From RGIG4079 sp045637505 (GTDB taxonomy: Bacteria; Bacteroidota; Bacteroidia; Bacteroidales; Muribaculaceae): DNA of 64,000 nucleotides. The position numbers were made by a program, and so were the translations under genes. The stretch lies in contig JAZTZO010000045.1 of assembly GCA_045637505.1 (NCBI GenBank), forward strand, positions 1 to 64,000, written 5' to 3'. Shown in pieces: positions 7,897 through 16,232 of this stretch. Within the stretch, counting starts at the first letter, position 1. Each line of letters begins with the position of its first letter. The notes beneath the pieces were generated by a model. That model saw nothing but the letters and a program-made list of their open reading frames with translations, was not told the DNA's origin and did no database searches.

Positions 7897-8838
7897 TTAT
7901 TTCTTTAAGATGAATTTCATTGGCTCGGCTACGCGGCTGGCCCATGCGCGTTCTTCGTGGGCATGACCGGGGAAGAAAGGTGTCATTAATCGGTCATTTT
8001 TATATCCGAGTGAGTCGGCAAGAGCGTTCATTGCATGGAAGTAGGGGATATATACCGAGTCGATTGTCTTATCGCCACAGTCCATATATAGTCGATGTTC
8101 ACCAGTGCGTGGCAATGATTCTATCAAGTATTGACGCATTGCTCCAGGGAAATCTTCGTTGCGATTTATCGCACCACTCCAATGTGTTGAAAGACAACCT
8201 GCCGAGCCAAATACTTGTGGATATTCACACATGCCATAGATAGATATCAATCCACCCATGCTTGAGCCCATTATCGCTGTGGCTTGCATTGTGGTATCGG
8301 TAGAGTAATTCTCATTGATTACTGGGCGAAGGGTGTTGACAATAAATGCGAGGTATTCGTCGGCACGATAAAGCCCTTTACACATATATGAGTCAATAAA
8401 TGTTTTAATGCTATCAGTTTTGAGATATTTGAGCGGTTTTTCGGGCATAAGGTCGCTCAAACGAGTTGTATCAACGCTATAAACGCCCACAATAATCGCA
8501 GGACGAATACTATCGGCAGCAATCAATTTGCCCATCACCGAGTCAATTTCCCATGCTTGATGATTCCAAGTGGAATTAGCATCAAATAGGTTTTGGCCAT
8601 CGTGCATATATATGACAGGGTATTTCACATCTTCATTATAACCATTGGGAGTCCATATATCAACTTTGATAGTTTCGTTCATCTCGGGTGAAAAGAGGTC
8701 GAGATGTTGCAATGAGCCACTTGTAACAACCAATGGTGAATCTTCGATAACTAAAACTCGATTGTCGTTTTTGCGTAGATTCACTATAAGAATAGGTATT
8801 AGCATTAATGCCAATGTTGTGATTATCCACTTTTTCAT
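7897..8838 (-). CDS. Secreted or membrane-anchored alpha/beta hydrolase (esterase D-like)
   Basis: 313 residues, with an N-terminal hydrophobic helix (3-21) acting as signal or anchor. The rest is an esterase D/IroE-type alpha/beta hydrolase: PVIYMHDGQNLFD near 74-86, nucleophile motif GSSMGG with Ser193, an Asp in YMDCGDKTID, and a His in FFPGHAHEERAW. Such enzymes cleave acyl esters on sugars or siderophores in the periplasm. The substrate is unknown. It follows mrp by 18 bases on the same strand. Confidence 0.8.
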   Translation of the reverse strand: MKKWIITTLALMLIPILIVNLRKNDNRVLVIEDSPLVVTSGSLQHLDLFSPEMNETIKVDIWTPNGYNEDVKYPVIYMHDGQNLFDANSTWNHQAWEIDSVMGKLIAADSIRPAIIVGVYSVDTTRLSDLMPEKPLKYLKTDSIKTFIDSYMCKGLYRADEYLAFIVNTLRPVINENYSTDTTMQATAIMGSSMGGLISIYGMCEYPQVFGSAGCLSTHWSGAINRNEDFPGAMRQYLIESLPRTGEHRLYMDCGDKTIDSVYIPYFHAMNALADSLGYKNDRLMTPFFPGHAHEERAWASRVAEPMKFILKK

Positions 8839-8856
8839 AATGCAAAATGAGGCTTT

Positions 8857-9966
8857 TTATCGTTTTGATACATCAACCTTTACAGTAGGGGGAAGGTCGT
8901 TGTTGCGAGTATTGATAGCATCGATAGTTTCGTGAGCAAGATGTATGAAAGCTTGCCCAGCGATGCTATCTTCAAGTGCAATGGGGGTGCCATTGTCGCC
9001 ACCTTCGCATATAGTTCCCACAACAGGGATTTGAGCAAGGAGTTTCACGCCAAGTTCTTTAGCGAGTTCCACGCCACCTTCGCGACCGAAGATATAATAA
9101 CGCTCTTCGGGATGAGGAGCAGGAGTAAACCACGCCATATTTTCAACCAATCCCAAGATGGGTACATTTACTTTGTCGCCCATAAACATTGCGATACCTT
9201 TGCGAGCATCGGCAAGTGCCACTTGTTGAGGTGTGCTCACGATAACCACGCCAGTGATTCCGAGAGTTTGCACGAGAGTGAGGTGAATGTCGCTTGTGCC
9301 GGGAGGCATGTCGATGAGGAAATAGTCGAGTTCGCCCCAATCAGCATCGGTGATGAGTTGTTTGAGCGCATTTGAGGCCATGCCACCACGCCACAATACA
9401 GGCGCGTTTTTGTCAACTACAAAGCCTATTGAGAGCAACTTGATTCCATATCGTTCGATGGGGATAATGAGGTCGCGACCATCAACATTATGCATGAATA
9501 GATGTTCATCTTCCACGCCAAACATTTTAGGCACCGATGGGCCAAAGATGTCGGCATCGAGCAATCCCACTTTGTAACCTTCGCGAGCGAGAGCCACGGC
9601 AAGGTTACTTGCTACAGTTGATTTGCCCACACCACCTTTACCCGACGAAATGCCGATGATGTTTTTTACACCAGGGAGTGGGTTGGCTGGTTTTTCGGGT
9701 AATGGTTTGCGAGTTTTTACTGCGATGTTACCTTTGATATCCACTTCGGGAGATATATATGTGAGGATAGCCGTTTCGGCTGCCTTTACGAGCGATTTGA
9801 TGAATGGGTCGGTAGGTTTTTCGAAGATGAGCGAAAACGATACCTTGTTACCATCGATGCGAATATCGTCCTCAATCATGTCGAGTTCTACGATATTCTT
9901 CCCATTGCCAGGATAACGCACATTTTTAAGTGCATCAATAATCAATGCCGGATATAAGCGTTCCAT
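8857..9966 (-). CDS. mrp: Mrp/ApbC-type iron-sulfur cluster carrier ATPase, without CxxC
   Basis: 369 residues: an N-terminal MIP18-like domain (about 1-85) fused to a deviant Walker A P-loop ATPase (GKGGVGKST at 109-117). Other marks are LLDADIFGPSVPKMFG and LIDMPPGTSDIHLTL. Family members bind and pass Fe-S clusters to apoproteins. The CxxC usually found after NM in the ENMAWF region is absent: the sequence runs AWFTPAPHPEERYYIFG with no cysteine, as I recall for Bacteroidota homologues. It is encoded between trmB and the esterase with short gaps. Confidence 0.9.
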   Translation of the reverse strand: MERLYPALIIDALKNVRYPGNGKNIVELDMIEDDIRIDGNKVSFSLIFEKPTDPFIKSLVKAAETAILTYISPEVDIKGNIAVKTRKPLPEKPANPLPGVKNIIGISSGKGGVGKSTVASNLAVALAREGYKVGLLDADIFGPSVPKMFGVEDEHLFMHNVDGRDLIIPIERYGIKLLSIGFVVDKNAPVLWRGGMASNALKQLITDADWGELDYFLIDMPPGTSDIHLTLVQTLGITGVVIVSTPQQVALADARKGIAMFMGDKVNVPILGLVENMAWFTPAPHPEERYYIFGREGGVELAKELGVKLLAQIPVVGTICEGGDNGTPIALEDSIAGQAFIHLAHETIDAINTRNNDLPPTVKVDVSKR

Positions 9967-9983
9967 TATATATGTTTTTAAGA

Positions 9984-10763
9984 TTATTCTTTAGGAGTTA
10001 CTTTGGGGTTGCAGAGTTCGGGGCATTGGAGTTCGCCACGCGAGAAACTGCGATAAGTGTCAAATTCAATTTCCACTTCGGGTTCTTGCAACTGGGTGGT
10101 GTGGTCGAGAGGGAAACTGATGTATTTGATAGTCAACCCACGGTCGAGCCATTGTTGCTCATAGAATGTCTTTATTTCGAGAATATCGCTCACATAGTCG
10201 GAGTGATATAGGTCGTTGGTGTCAACAATAGCAGGCAACTGATTGAGTTCAACGAGCAGATGGGTGTATGTGTAAAGGAATGGGCTATCGGTTTTGAGAT
10301 GCACAATGCCTTCGGGTTTCAATACCTCGCGATAAAGTTCAAGGAAACGGGTTGAAGTGAGGCGTTTACGCACTTTTTTCATTTGAGGGTCGGGGAAAGT
10401 AATCCATATTTCGGCCACCTCTCCAGCTTCAAAGAAATGTGGCAACAATTCAATGTTGGTGCGTAGGAAAGCCACATTTTTAAGCCCTTCGTTGCGTGCT
10501 TGGCAAGCCCCAGTCCACATGCGAGCACCTTTGATGTCGATGCCTATAAAGTTTTTGTCGGGGAATTTGCGAGCAAGCCCCACGGCATATTCACCTTTGC
10601 CACAACCGAGTTCGAGAACGATGGGGTTGTCGTTGTTAAAAAACTCTTTGTGCCAATTTCCTTTCAAAGGAAATCCTTGTTCTTTTAATACAGCGAAGGG
10701 ATATTGAAACACGAAGTCGATGGTTTCCATATCCCTAAACTTTTTTAGTTTATTTTTTCCCAT
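9984..10763 (-). CDS. trmB: tRNA (guanine-N7-)-methyltransferase
   Basis: 259 residues of the TrmB family, which makes m7G46 in the tRNA variable loop using SAM. Seen: SAM-binding VLELGCGKGEYAVGLARKFP, GIDIKGARMW, and the hallmark WITFPDPQMKKVRKRLTS followed by LHLKTDSPFLYTYTH-type residues (VHLKTDSPFLYTYTH). Slightly longer than E. coli TrmB through an N-terminal basic stretch. Likely cotranscribed with mrp (17-base gap) and the esterase. Confidence 0.92.
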   Translation of the reverse strand: MGKNKLKKFRDMETIDFVFQYPFAVLKEQGFPLKGNWHKEFFNNDNPIVLELGCGKGEYAVGLARKFPDKNFIGIDIKGARMWTGACQARNEGLKNVAFLRTNIELLPHFFEAGEVAEIWITFPDPQMKKVRKRLTSTRFLELYREVLKPEGIVHLKTDSPFLYTYTHLLVELNQLPAIVDTNDLYHSDYVSDILEIKTFYEQQWLDRGLTIKYISFPLDHTTQLQEPEVEIEFDTYRSFSRGELQCPELCNPKVTPKE

Positions 10764-10813
10764 AAATGGTCGAAAAATTCAGAATCTATTTTATAATGCT
10801 TGATTGTTTATAA

Positions 10814-12301
10814 TTAATTACCACGCGCCACCTTTAATGTTGCCATTGAGCCATCGGCAAGAATTACCTTTACGATATAGAAAGGACAATCCCAATTAGA
10901 TGTGTTGATAACAACTTCGTTACTATGGGCTGCCTCAATTGCAAATTGGCGAGCCGATGAGTCATAAATGCTCACTTCTTTAATTTCGCTATCGGCTTTT
11001 ACGATGAGGTTGTATCCTTCAAAGGTTGCAAATACACGATTAGTGAGTTTGTCGGCAACTATACCTTCAACCGATGATGCTTCATTGATGTTGAATTCTT
11101 TCCATTGATCTGCCGCAAGGAAAGCATCGGTCATATCTTTTTCAACGGTGAGGTAGGCTTGTGATTGGTCAACACCTTCCCACACATTATTGCCAAGGGC
11201 AGGCACTTCGGTGATGCCTTCGGCATTGAGTTGGTTCAAGGATGTCCATCCTTCAAAAGCATTGTCGCCAATGTATTGGAGAGAATTGGGCAAAGTGAAC
11301 GATGTTACATGATGCAAATCGATTAATGCATAATTACCTATTGAGGTGACATTGTGATTTAGCATATAGGTTGTGTCGATGCTTATATTACCCTTGAAAA
11401 TATAGTCGGGAAGAACGGTGCATGATGTGGGTAGGTTGAATGCCACAAGCGATGCATTGTCAAAGAAAGCACCTTCGCCTATTTTTGAGGTGTTATTGTT
11501 CATCACAGCAGTAGTCAAGTCACCACATTGAGCAAAAGCCCAAGCCCCTATAGAGTCGAGCGACTCGGTTGCCGAGAAGTTGATTGACTCCAATCCGGTT
11601 GCTTGAAATGCACCAGGGCCAATAATTTTAAGTGTGGGAGCAAAACTGAAATCTTTGAGCGAAACACATCCAGTAAATGCTTTTTCGCCAATTTCGTTGA
11701 GAGAAGTAGCAGTTACATTGTTGAGTGATTTGCAACGAGCAAAAGTTGAGGCATTAACCTTGGAGACACCAAGATTTATTGTCGCCAATTTGTCGCAATC
11801 AACAAAGGCATGTGAACCAAGATTTTCAACTGTTGAAGGAATATCCAACACGGTCAATTCATCACAATTAGCAAATGCGCCCAATCCTATCTCTTTAACC
11901 GTTGCGGGGATTGATATGGTAGCAAGTTTAGATGAAGAGAAAGCACCTTCGCCTATTGTTTGCAAGTTTTTAGGGAAAGAGATTGCTTGAATTTGAGTGC
12001 CAGCAAGTGCATATGCAGGGATAGTATATGCAGGATAATCGGTGCGACCGAGCAAAATAGGGTTGCCCGAATATGCCACAATCGTAGCATCTGACAAATC
12101 AAGAGTGGTGAGAGACTTCATTTTTTCGGCAACAAATTCAAAGTCGGCAGCATTCATCTCGCCCAAAACTATGAGCGATGTTTCGTTGATGTTTTCGCCA
12201 ACTGCTTCACTCAAATTTCCTGGAGTAGAAGTAACAGTTATTGCCGAGGCACAAAGGCCTATCAAAGACATTAGAGAGATAAATAAAAATCGCATATTCA
12301 T
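10814..12301 (-). CDS. BspA-like leucine-rich repeat secreted protein
   Basis: 495 residues with a signal peptide (about 1-20, ending CASA). Residues about 60-370 are LRR_5/BspA-type repeats of roughly 23 residues, such as SIPATVKEIGLGAFANCDEL and TLPNSLQYIGDNAFEGWTSL. A C-terminal 80-residue beta domain (IKEVSIYDSSARQF ... FYIVKVILADGS) looks like a type IX sorting domain. BspA-like proteins sit on the surface and bind host or other ligands. It has its own -7 element at 12369-12376. Confidence 0.85.
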   Translation of the reverse strand: MNMRFLFISLMSLIGLCASAITVTSTPGNLSEAVGENINETSLIVLGEMNAADFEFVAEKMKSLTTLDLSDATIVAYSGNPILLGRTDYPAYTIPAYALAGTQIQAISFPKNLQTIGEGAFSSSKLATISIPATVKEIGLGAFANCDELTVLDIPSTVENLGSHAFVDCDKLATINLGVSKVNASTFARCKSLNNVTATSLNEIGEKAFTGCVSLKDFSFAPTLKIIGPGAFQATGLESINFSATESLDSIGAWAFAQCGDLTTAVMNNNTSKIGEGAFFDNASLVAFNLPTSCTVLPDYIFKGNISIDTTYMLNHNVTSIGNYALIDLHHVTSFTLPNSLQYIGDNAFEGWTSLNQLNAEGITEVPALGNNVWEGVDQSQAYLTVEKDMTDAFLAADQWKEFNINEASSVEGIVADKLTNRVFATFEGYNLIVKADSEIKEVSIYDSSARQFAIEAAHSNEVVINTSNWDCPFYIVKVILADGSMATLKVARGN

Positions 12302-12368
12302 ATGGTGGAATATTTATTTTTTAATACAAAAAACCTAATTTACAATGATTATAAATCATTATAATCTG

Positions 12369-12376
12369 CAAAGTTA
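12369..12376 (-). promoter_or_regulatory. -7 promoter element (TAACTTTG) for the LRR protein gene
   Basis: The reverse complement matches TAnnTTTG about 70 bases before the start at 12301, in the divergent region shared with the RluA-like gene. Confidence 0.5.
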
Positions 12377-12430
12377 ATAATTTTCTTGAATAAACAAGCA
12401 TTCTAACCCCACAAGCACAATTATTTATGC

Positions 12431-12438
12431 TATCTTTG
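12431..12438 (+). promoter_or_regulatory. -7 promoter element (TATCTTTG) for the RluA-like gene
   Basis: An exact TAnnTTTG match 18 bases before the ATG at 12457. Confidence 0.6.
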
Positions 12439-12456
12439 CAATGAATTATTTATGAA

Positions 12457-14076
12457 ATGAGCAACGATAAACGTTTCCATTGTTTTTCTTCAAATGAGTT
12501 GGAAGGGATAACTCTGCCCGAGTTGTTCACATTCCCTTTTTGTTATGAGCCTCATCCTCTATGTGTGCTGGCTGCTAAACGATTGCGCGCTTATCTCGCA
12601 ACTCGGCACGACTGGAATGATGAGTTGTCGCAAGGGAAAATGATGGGTGTGCTTGTGGTAAAACAAGCAGATGAGGTGGGTTTTCTTGCTGCTTTTTCGG
12701 GCAATCTTGCTCATGGAAATAATCATGAATATTTTGTGCCGGCTGTTTACGACTTGCTCTCTCTTGATGGATTTTTTCCACCCGAAGAGGCCGAAATTTC
12801 AGAGATTAATCGCAAAATTAAGAATGAAGAAAAAAGTCCTGTCCGTCAATCTCTTATTGCTCAATTATTAGAAGCAAACTCTCAATCAAAAACTGAAATT
12901 GACGCCTATCGTGAGTTGATGCAACAGTCTAAAATCAATCGTGATAACCTTCGTCGTGAGGGCATTGACGAGACCGTTCTCATTGCCGAAAGTCAATTCC
13001 AAAAGGCCGAACTAAAACGCATTCGCAGTCGTTGGCAACAGGTCATTGAAAACCTCAAAACACAACTTGCCGATAGCGACATGAAAATTGCTCAATGGAA
13101 AGCCTCGCGCAAGCAACGCAGTCAGGCTCTTCAATTGCGTATTTTTCGAAATTTTGTGATGCTCAATGCTCGAGGCGAGAGTCGCGACCTTTGTGATATT
13201 TTTGAATCTACTCCACAAGGACTCCCCCCAGCAGGTGCGGGCGAATGTGCTGCTTCTAAATTGTTGCAGTATGCCTATTCTCAAGGATATACGCCCATCG
13301 CCATGGCCGAATTTTGGGTGGGCCGTTCGCCAAAGGAGGAGATACGCCACGATGGTCATTTCTACCCTTCGTGCAAGGCCAAGTGTGAACCCATTTTGGG
13401 CTGGATGTTGCAAGGGCTTGATGTAGAGCCCAACCCTCTTGAGCAATCATTGCAACCACAAGATATTGAGGTGCTTTATGATGATGCGTGGATAGTAGCA
13501 GTAAATAAGCCCGAGGGAATGCTCTCTGTGCCCGGTAAGATATCGGCAATCTCTCTGCAAGAACGAGTGCAACAGCTTTATCCACAGTGTGATATGCAAG
13601 TTGTGCATCGTCTTGATATGGCTACATCGGGGTTGTTGCTTTTTGCCAAAAATCAAGATGTTCACAAGGCATTGCAAGCAATGTTTGAATCACGACAAGT
13701 TAAGAAACAATATGTGGCTATACTCGACGGTATTGTGGAGCACGATTGTGGCACAATAGACCTTCCATTGATACTCAATCCCGATGACCGTCCTCGCCAA
13801 ATTGTGAGTCGCACCCATGGCAAACAGGCGATAACTCGATATGAGGTGATTGGTCGTAGCGAGGGTAAAACTCGCATACATTTTTATCCCATAACGGGGC
13901 GTACACACCAGTTGCGTGTCCATGCCTCACACCCCGACGGACTAAATGCGCCCATAGTAGGTGACACTCTCTATGGTACTCATGCATCACGGCTATATCT
14001 CCATGCCCAAAGAGTAGAATTTATCCACCCAATGACGCAACAAGAGATTAAAATCACAACAACATGCCCATTCTAA
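12457..14076 (+). CDS. RluA-family pseudouridine synthase with long N-terminal extension
   Basis: 539 residues. The C-terminal 220 or so are a RluA-type pseudouridine synthase: YDDAWIVAVNKPEGMLSVPG, catalytic VVHRLDMATSGLLLFAKN with the essential Asp, and PITGRTHQLRVHASH. The first 320 residues are an extension with a predicted coiled coil (about 120-225, rich in Glu/Lys/Gln) and a Cys-containing region (GAGECAASKLLQYAY, FYPSCKAKCEPILGWML). Such long forms occur across Bacteroidales. The enzyme should modify uridines in 23S rRNA or tRNA; the exact site is unknown. Confidence 0.85.
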   Translation: MSNDKRFHCFSSNELEGITLPELFTFPFCYEPHPLCVLAAKRLRAYLATRHDWNDELSQGKMMGVLVVKQADEVGFLAAFSGNLAHGNNHEYFVPAVYDLLSLDGFFPPEEAEISEINRKIKNEEKSPVRQSLIAQLLEANSQSKTEIDAYRELMQQSKINRDNLRREGIDETVLIAESQFQKAELKRIRSRWQQVIENLKTQLADSDMKIAQWKASRKQRSQALQLRIFRNFVMLNARGESRDLCDIFESTPQGLPPAGAGECAASKLLQYAYSQGYTPIAMAEFWVGRSPKEEIRHDGHFYPSCKAKCEPILGWMLQGLDVEPNPLEQSLQPQDIEVLYDDAWIVAVNKPEGMLSVPGKISAISLQERVQQLYPQCDMQVVHRLDMATSGLLLFAKNQDVHKALQAMFESRQVKKQYVAILDGIVEHDCGTIDLPLILNPDDRPRQIVSRTHGKQAITRYEVIGRSEGKTRIHFYPITGRTHQLRVHASHPDGLNAPIVGDTLYGTHASRLYLHAQRVEFIHPMTQQEIKITTTCPF

Positions 14077-14119
14077 AGATAAAATGTGGCAAAAAATAGG
14101 TTATATATCACAATTTTAC

Positions 14120-14127
14120 TACTTTTG
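14120..14127 (+). promoter_or_regulatory. -7 promoter element (TACTTTTG) for the TonB-domain gene
   Basis: An exact TAnnTTTG match 40 bases before the ATG at 14167. Confidence 0.5.
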
Positions 14128-14166
14128 TATTATGGATTAATATCATAAAAATAACACTCTGCAATT

Positions 14167-14595
14167 ATGAATAAATTCACATTATCTGTTTTATTAGTTG
14201 CATTAATAAGCATTTTTACAACACAAAGCGTTTATGCTCAGCAAGAAGAAAATCAAGTTTATCCAGTAACAGAGACAAAACCCCAATATCCAGGTGGAGA
14301 AGCAGCATTGATGCAATATATAGCCTCGGCGATTCAATATCCAACAACGGCTATCAATGCGAATGTCCAAGGTCGTTTAGTGGTACAATTCATAGTAGAG
14401 AAAGATGGTAGTATTGGCGAGATAAAAGTGGTTAGTGGGCAACACCCAGTACTTGATGCAGAGGTTGTGCGAGCGGTTAAAAATATCCCTGAAAAGTTTA
14501 TTCCTGGCACGGTTAATGGTGAAATAGTGCGTTGTTTTTTTGCACTGCCCATTAATTTCAAACTGCCTCCTGCTGAAATAGAAAACAAAGAATAA
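14167..14595 (+). CDS. Secreted protein with TonB C-terminal domain
   Basis: 142 residues: signal peptide (about 1-24, ending VYAQ), then a single TonB C-terminal domain (about 38-135; KPQYPGGEAALMQYIASAI, QGRLVVQFIVEKDGSIGEIK, FALPINFKLP). There is no Pro-rich spanner and no anchor beyond the signal, so it cannot transduce energy like full TonB. Stand-alone domains of this type are common in Bacteroidota, with unclear roles. The HAD gene follows 10 bases later. Confidence 0.8.
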   Translation: MNKFTLSVLLVALISIFTTQSVYAQQEENQVYPVTETKPQYPGGEAALMQYIASAIQYPTTAINANVQGRLVVQFIVEKDGSIGEIKVVSGQHPVLDAEVVRAVKNIPEKFIPGTVNGEIVRCFFALPINFKLPPAEIENKE

Positions 14596-14605
14596 TTGTT
14601 TTGTT

Positions 14606-15217
14606 ATGATAAAAAACCTATTGTTTGACCTTGGTGGCGTGATAATGGATATACGCCGATTGAATTGCGTGGCGTCATTTGAGCGCCTTGGCATGAAAGA
14701 TGCCGATAGTTTTCTCGGTGAGTATAGCCAAAAAGGGCCTTTTCTTCAACTCGAAGAGGGAGCTATTAGCGAGGACGAATTTCGCACAGCTGTGCGACAA
14801 TTTATCGATGGCGAAGTGACTGACGAGCAGATTGATAGCGCGTTTTGCGATTTCTTAGTGGGAATACCCAAGTATCGCCTTGAGCAGTTGCGCCAACTAA
14901 AACAACAATATAAAATATATATGCTCTCAAATACCAACTCTATTATGTGGCGCTCGCGCATTGCCGAGGATTTTCGTCAAGAGGGGTTGGAACGAGAGGA
15001 TTATTTTGACGGCATTGTAACATCGTTTGAGGCACGAAGCATCAAGCCCGATGCTAAAATTTTCCACACTGTTGTGGAAAAATTGGGAATTAAGCCCGAA
15101 GAAACACTCTTCCTCGACGATTCACAAAAAAATCTTGACGCAGCAGCCGAGTTGGGTTTTAAAATTCTATTAGTAACCCCCGGCAGTGAATTTTTTGAAC
15201 TTCTCAACGCACTATAA
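14606..15217 (+). CDS. HAD-superfamily hydrolase (YihX-like)
   Basis: 203 residues with HAD motif I LLFDLGGVIMDI, motif II IYMLSNTNSIMW, motif III Lys in SIKPDAKIFHTVVEKLGI and motif IV ETLFLDDSQKNLDAAAELG. This is a subfamily IA haloacid dehalogenase-like phosphatase, probably acting on small phosphorylated metabolites in the cytoplasm. The stop codon is directly followed by the ribF ATG, so the two are cotranscribed. A link to flavin phosphatase activity is possible but only suggested by the neighbour. Confidence 0.82.
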   Translation: MIKNLLFDLGGVIMDIRRLNCVASFERLGMKDADSFLGEYSQKGPFLQLEEGAISEDEFRTAVRQFIDGEVTDEQIDSAFCDFLVGIPKYRLEQLRQLKQQYKIYMLSNTNSIMWRSRIAEDFRQEGLEREDYFDGIVTSFEARSIKPDAKIFHTVVEKLGIKPEETLFLDDSQKNLDAAAELGFKILLVTPGSEFFELLNAL

Positions 15218-16129
15218 ATGAAATTGTTGCACAAAGGAAATATCGACACCGATACCCCTCGCATTGCTGTGGTGGGGACATTTGATGGTGTGCATCGCGG
15301 ACATCGATTTTTGATTGATTTCATGTTGTCGCAAGCCTCTAATCGTGGGCTTGAACCGTCGGTGATAACCTTTGCGCAACATCCGTTGTCGATTATTCGT
15401 CCTCAAGATGTTCCTCAACAACTTGCCTCGGTTGATGAACGCATTGAAATGCTTCAAAAATGTGGAACACAGACTTGTATAATGCTCGATTTTGACCACC
15501 GATTGCGTCAACTCACGGCGCGCCAATTTCTTGAAATGATAGGTCGTGATTATGGTGTGAGAATGTTGATAATAGGCTTTAACACTCGTTTTGGGTGTGA
15601 TTGTGTCGATAGTTTTGAGGAGTATCAAAGACTTGGTAAAGAGGTGGGCGTTGAGGTTATTCAAGCCCCTGAATATGGTAGTGGAATATGTTCGTCGGCT
15701 ATTCGTCGAATGATAAAAGAGGGTGCAGTTGCTGGTGCAAATGAGGCGTTGGGCTATCGCTATGCAATTACTGGGAAGGTAGTAGAGGGCAAGCAACTTG
15801 GGCGTACAATAGGTTTTCCTACTGCCAATGTTGAGGTTTATGATGAGAAGAAACTCATACCAGCCACAGGGGTATATGTAGTTGATGCTCATATGCCACA
15901 CCTCGACAAAACATATCGTGCGATGTTAAATATAGGTCGTAGGCCAACGGTAGATGTTGCCGATGCCCCTATTTCAATAGAAGCGCATGTAATTGACTTT
16001 GACGGAGACCTTTATGGCAAAGAATTGAGAATAGAATTTCTCAAATTCATCCGTCCCGAACAGGCTTTTGACTCTCTCGAAGCCCTCATAGCACAACTCC
16101 ACCACGACCGCAAAGAGGCATTGGAGTGA
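15218..16129 (+). CDS. ribF: Bifunctional riboflavin kinase / FAD synthetase
   Basis: 303 residues with both RibF domains: N-terminal nucleotidyltransferase (VVGTFDGVHRGHRFLIDFML, IIGFNTRFGCD, ICSSAIRRMIKEG) and C-terminal flavokinase (ITGKVVEGKQLGRTIGFPTAN, NIGRRPTVD, EFLKFIRPEQAFDSLE). It converts riboflavin to FMN and then FAD. The ATG abuts the stop of the HAD gene. No riboswitch is visible upstream, as expected for an internal operon gene. Confidence 0.94.
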   Translation: MKLLHKGNIDTDTPRIAVVGTFDGVHRGHRFLIDFMLSQASNRGLEPSVITFAQHPLSIIRPQDVPQQLASVDERIEMLQKCGTQTCIMLDFDHRLRQLTARQFLEMIGRDYGVRMLIIGFNTRFGCDCVDSFEEYQRLGKEVGVEVIQAPEYGSGICSSAIRRMIKEGAVAGANEALGYRYAITGKVVEGKQLGRTIGFPTANVEVYDEKKLIPATGVYVVDAHMPHLDKTYRAMLNIGRRPTVDVADAPISIEAHVIDFDGDLYGKELRIEFLKFIRPEQAFDSLEALIAQLHHDRKEALE

Positions 16130-16154
16130 TTTTTCAATCCTCAATTTTTAATAT

Positions 16155-16162
16155 TATTTTTG
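16155..16162 (+). promoter_or_regulatory. -7 promoter element (TATTTTTG) for the Sel1 repeat gene
   Basis: This exact TAnnTTTG match lies 27 bases before the ATG at 16189, the presumed original start of the Sel1 gene, and 71 bases before the in-frame ATG at 16233. Confidence 0.55.
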
Positions 16163-16232
16163 CAGTAATATAACTCGCAAAACAATAAATGCACAAAAAA
16201 TAAAACTAAAGGTATTAATTTTAATTTTCCCA

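Noticed and set aside
15212..15901. 229-residue leftward frame opposite ribF
   Set aside because: The ribF motifs on the other strand are complete; the antisense product has no recognisable feature.
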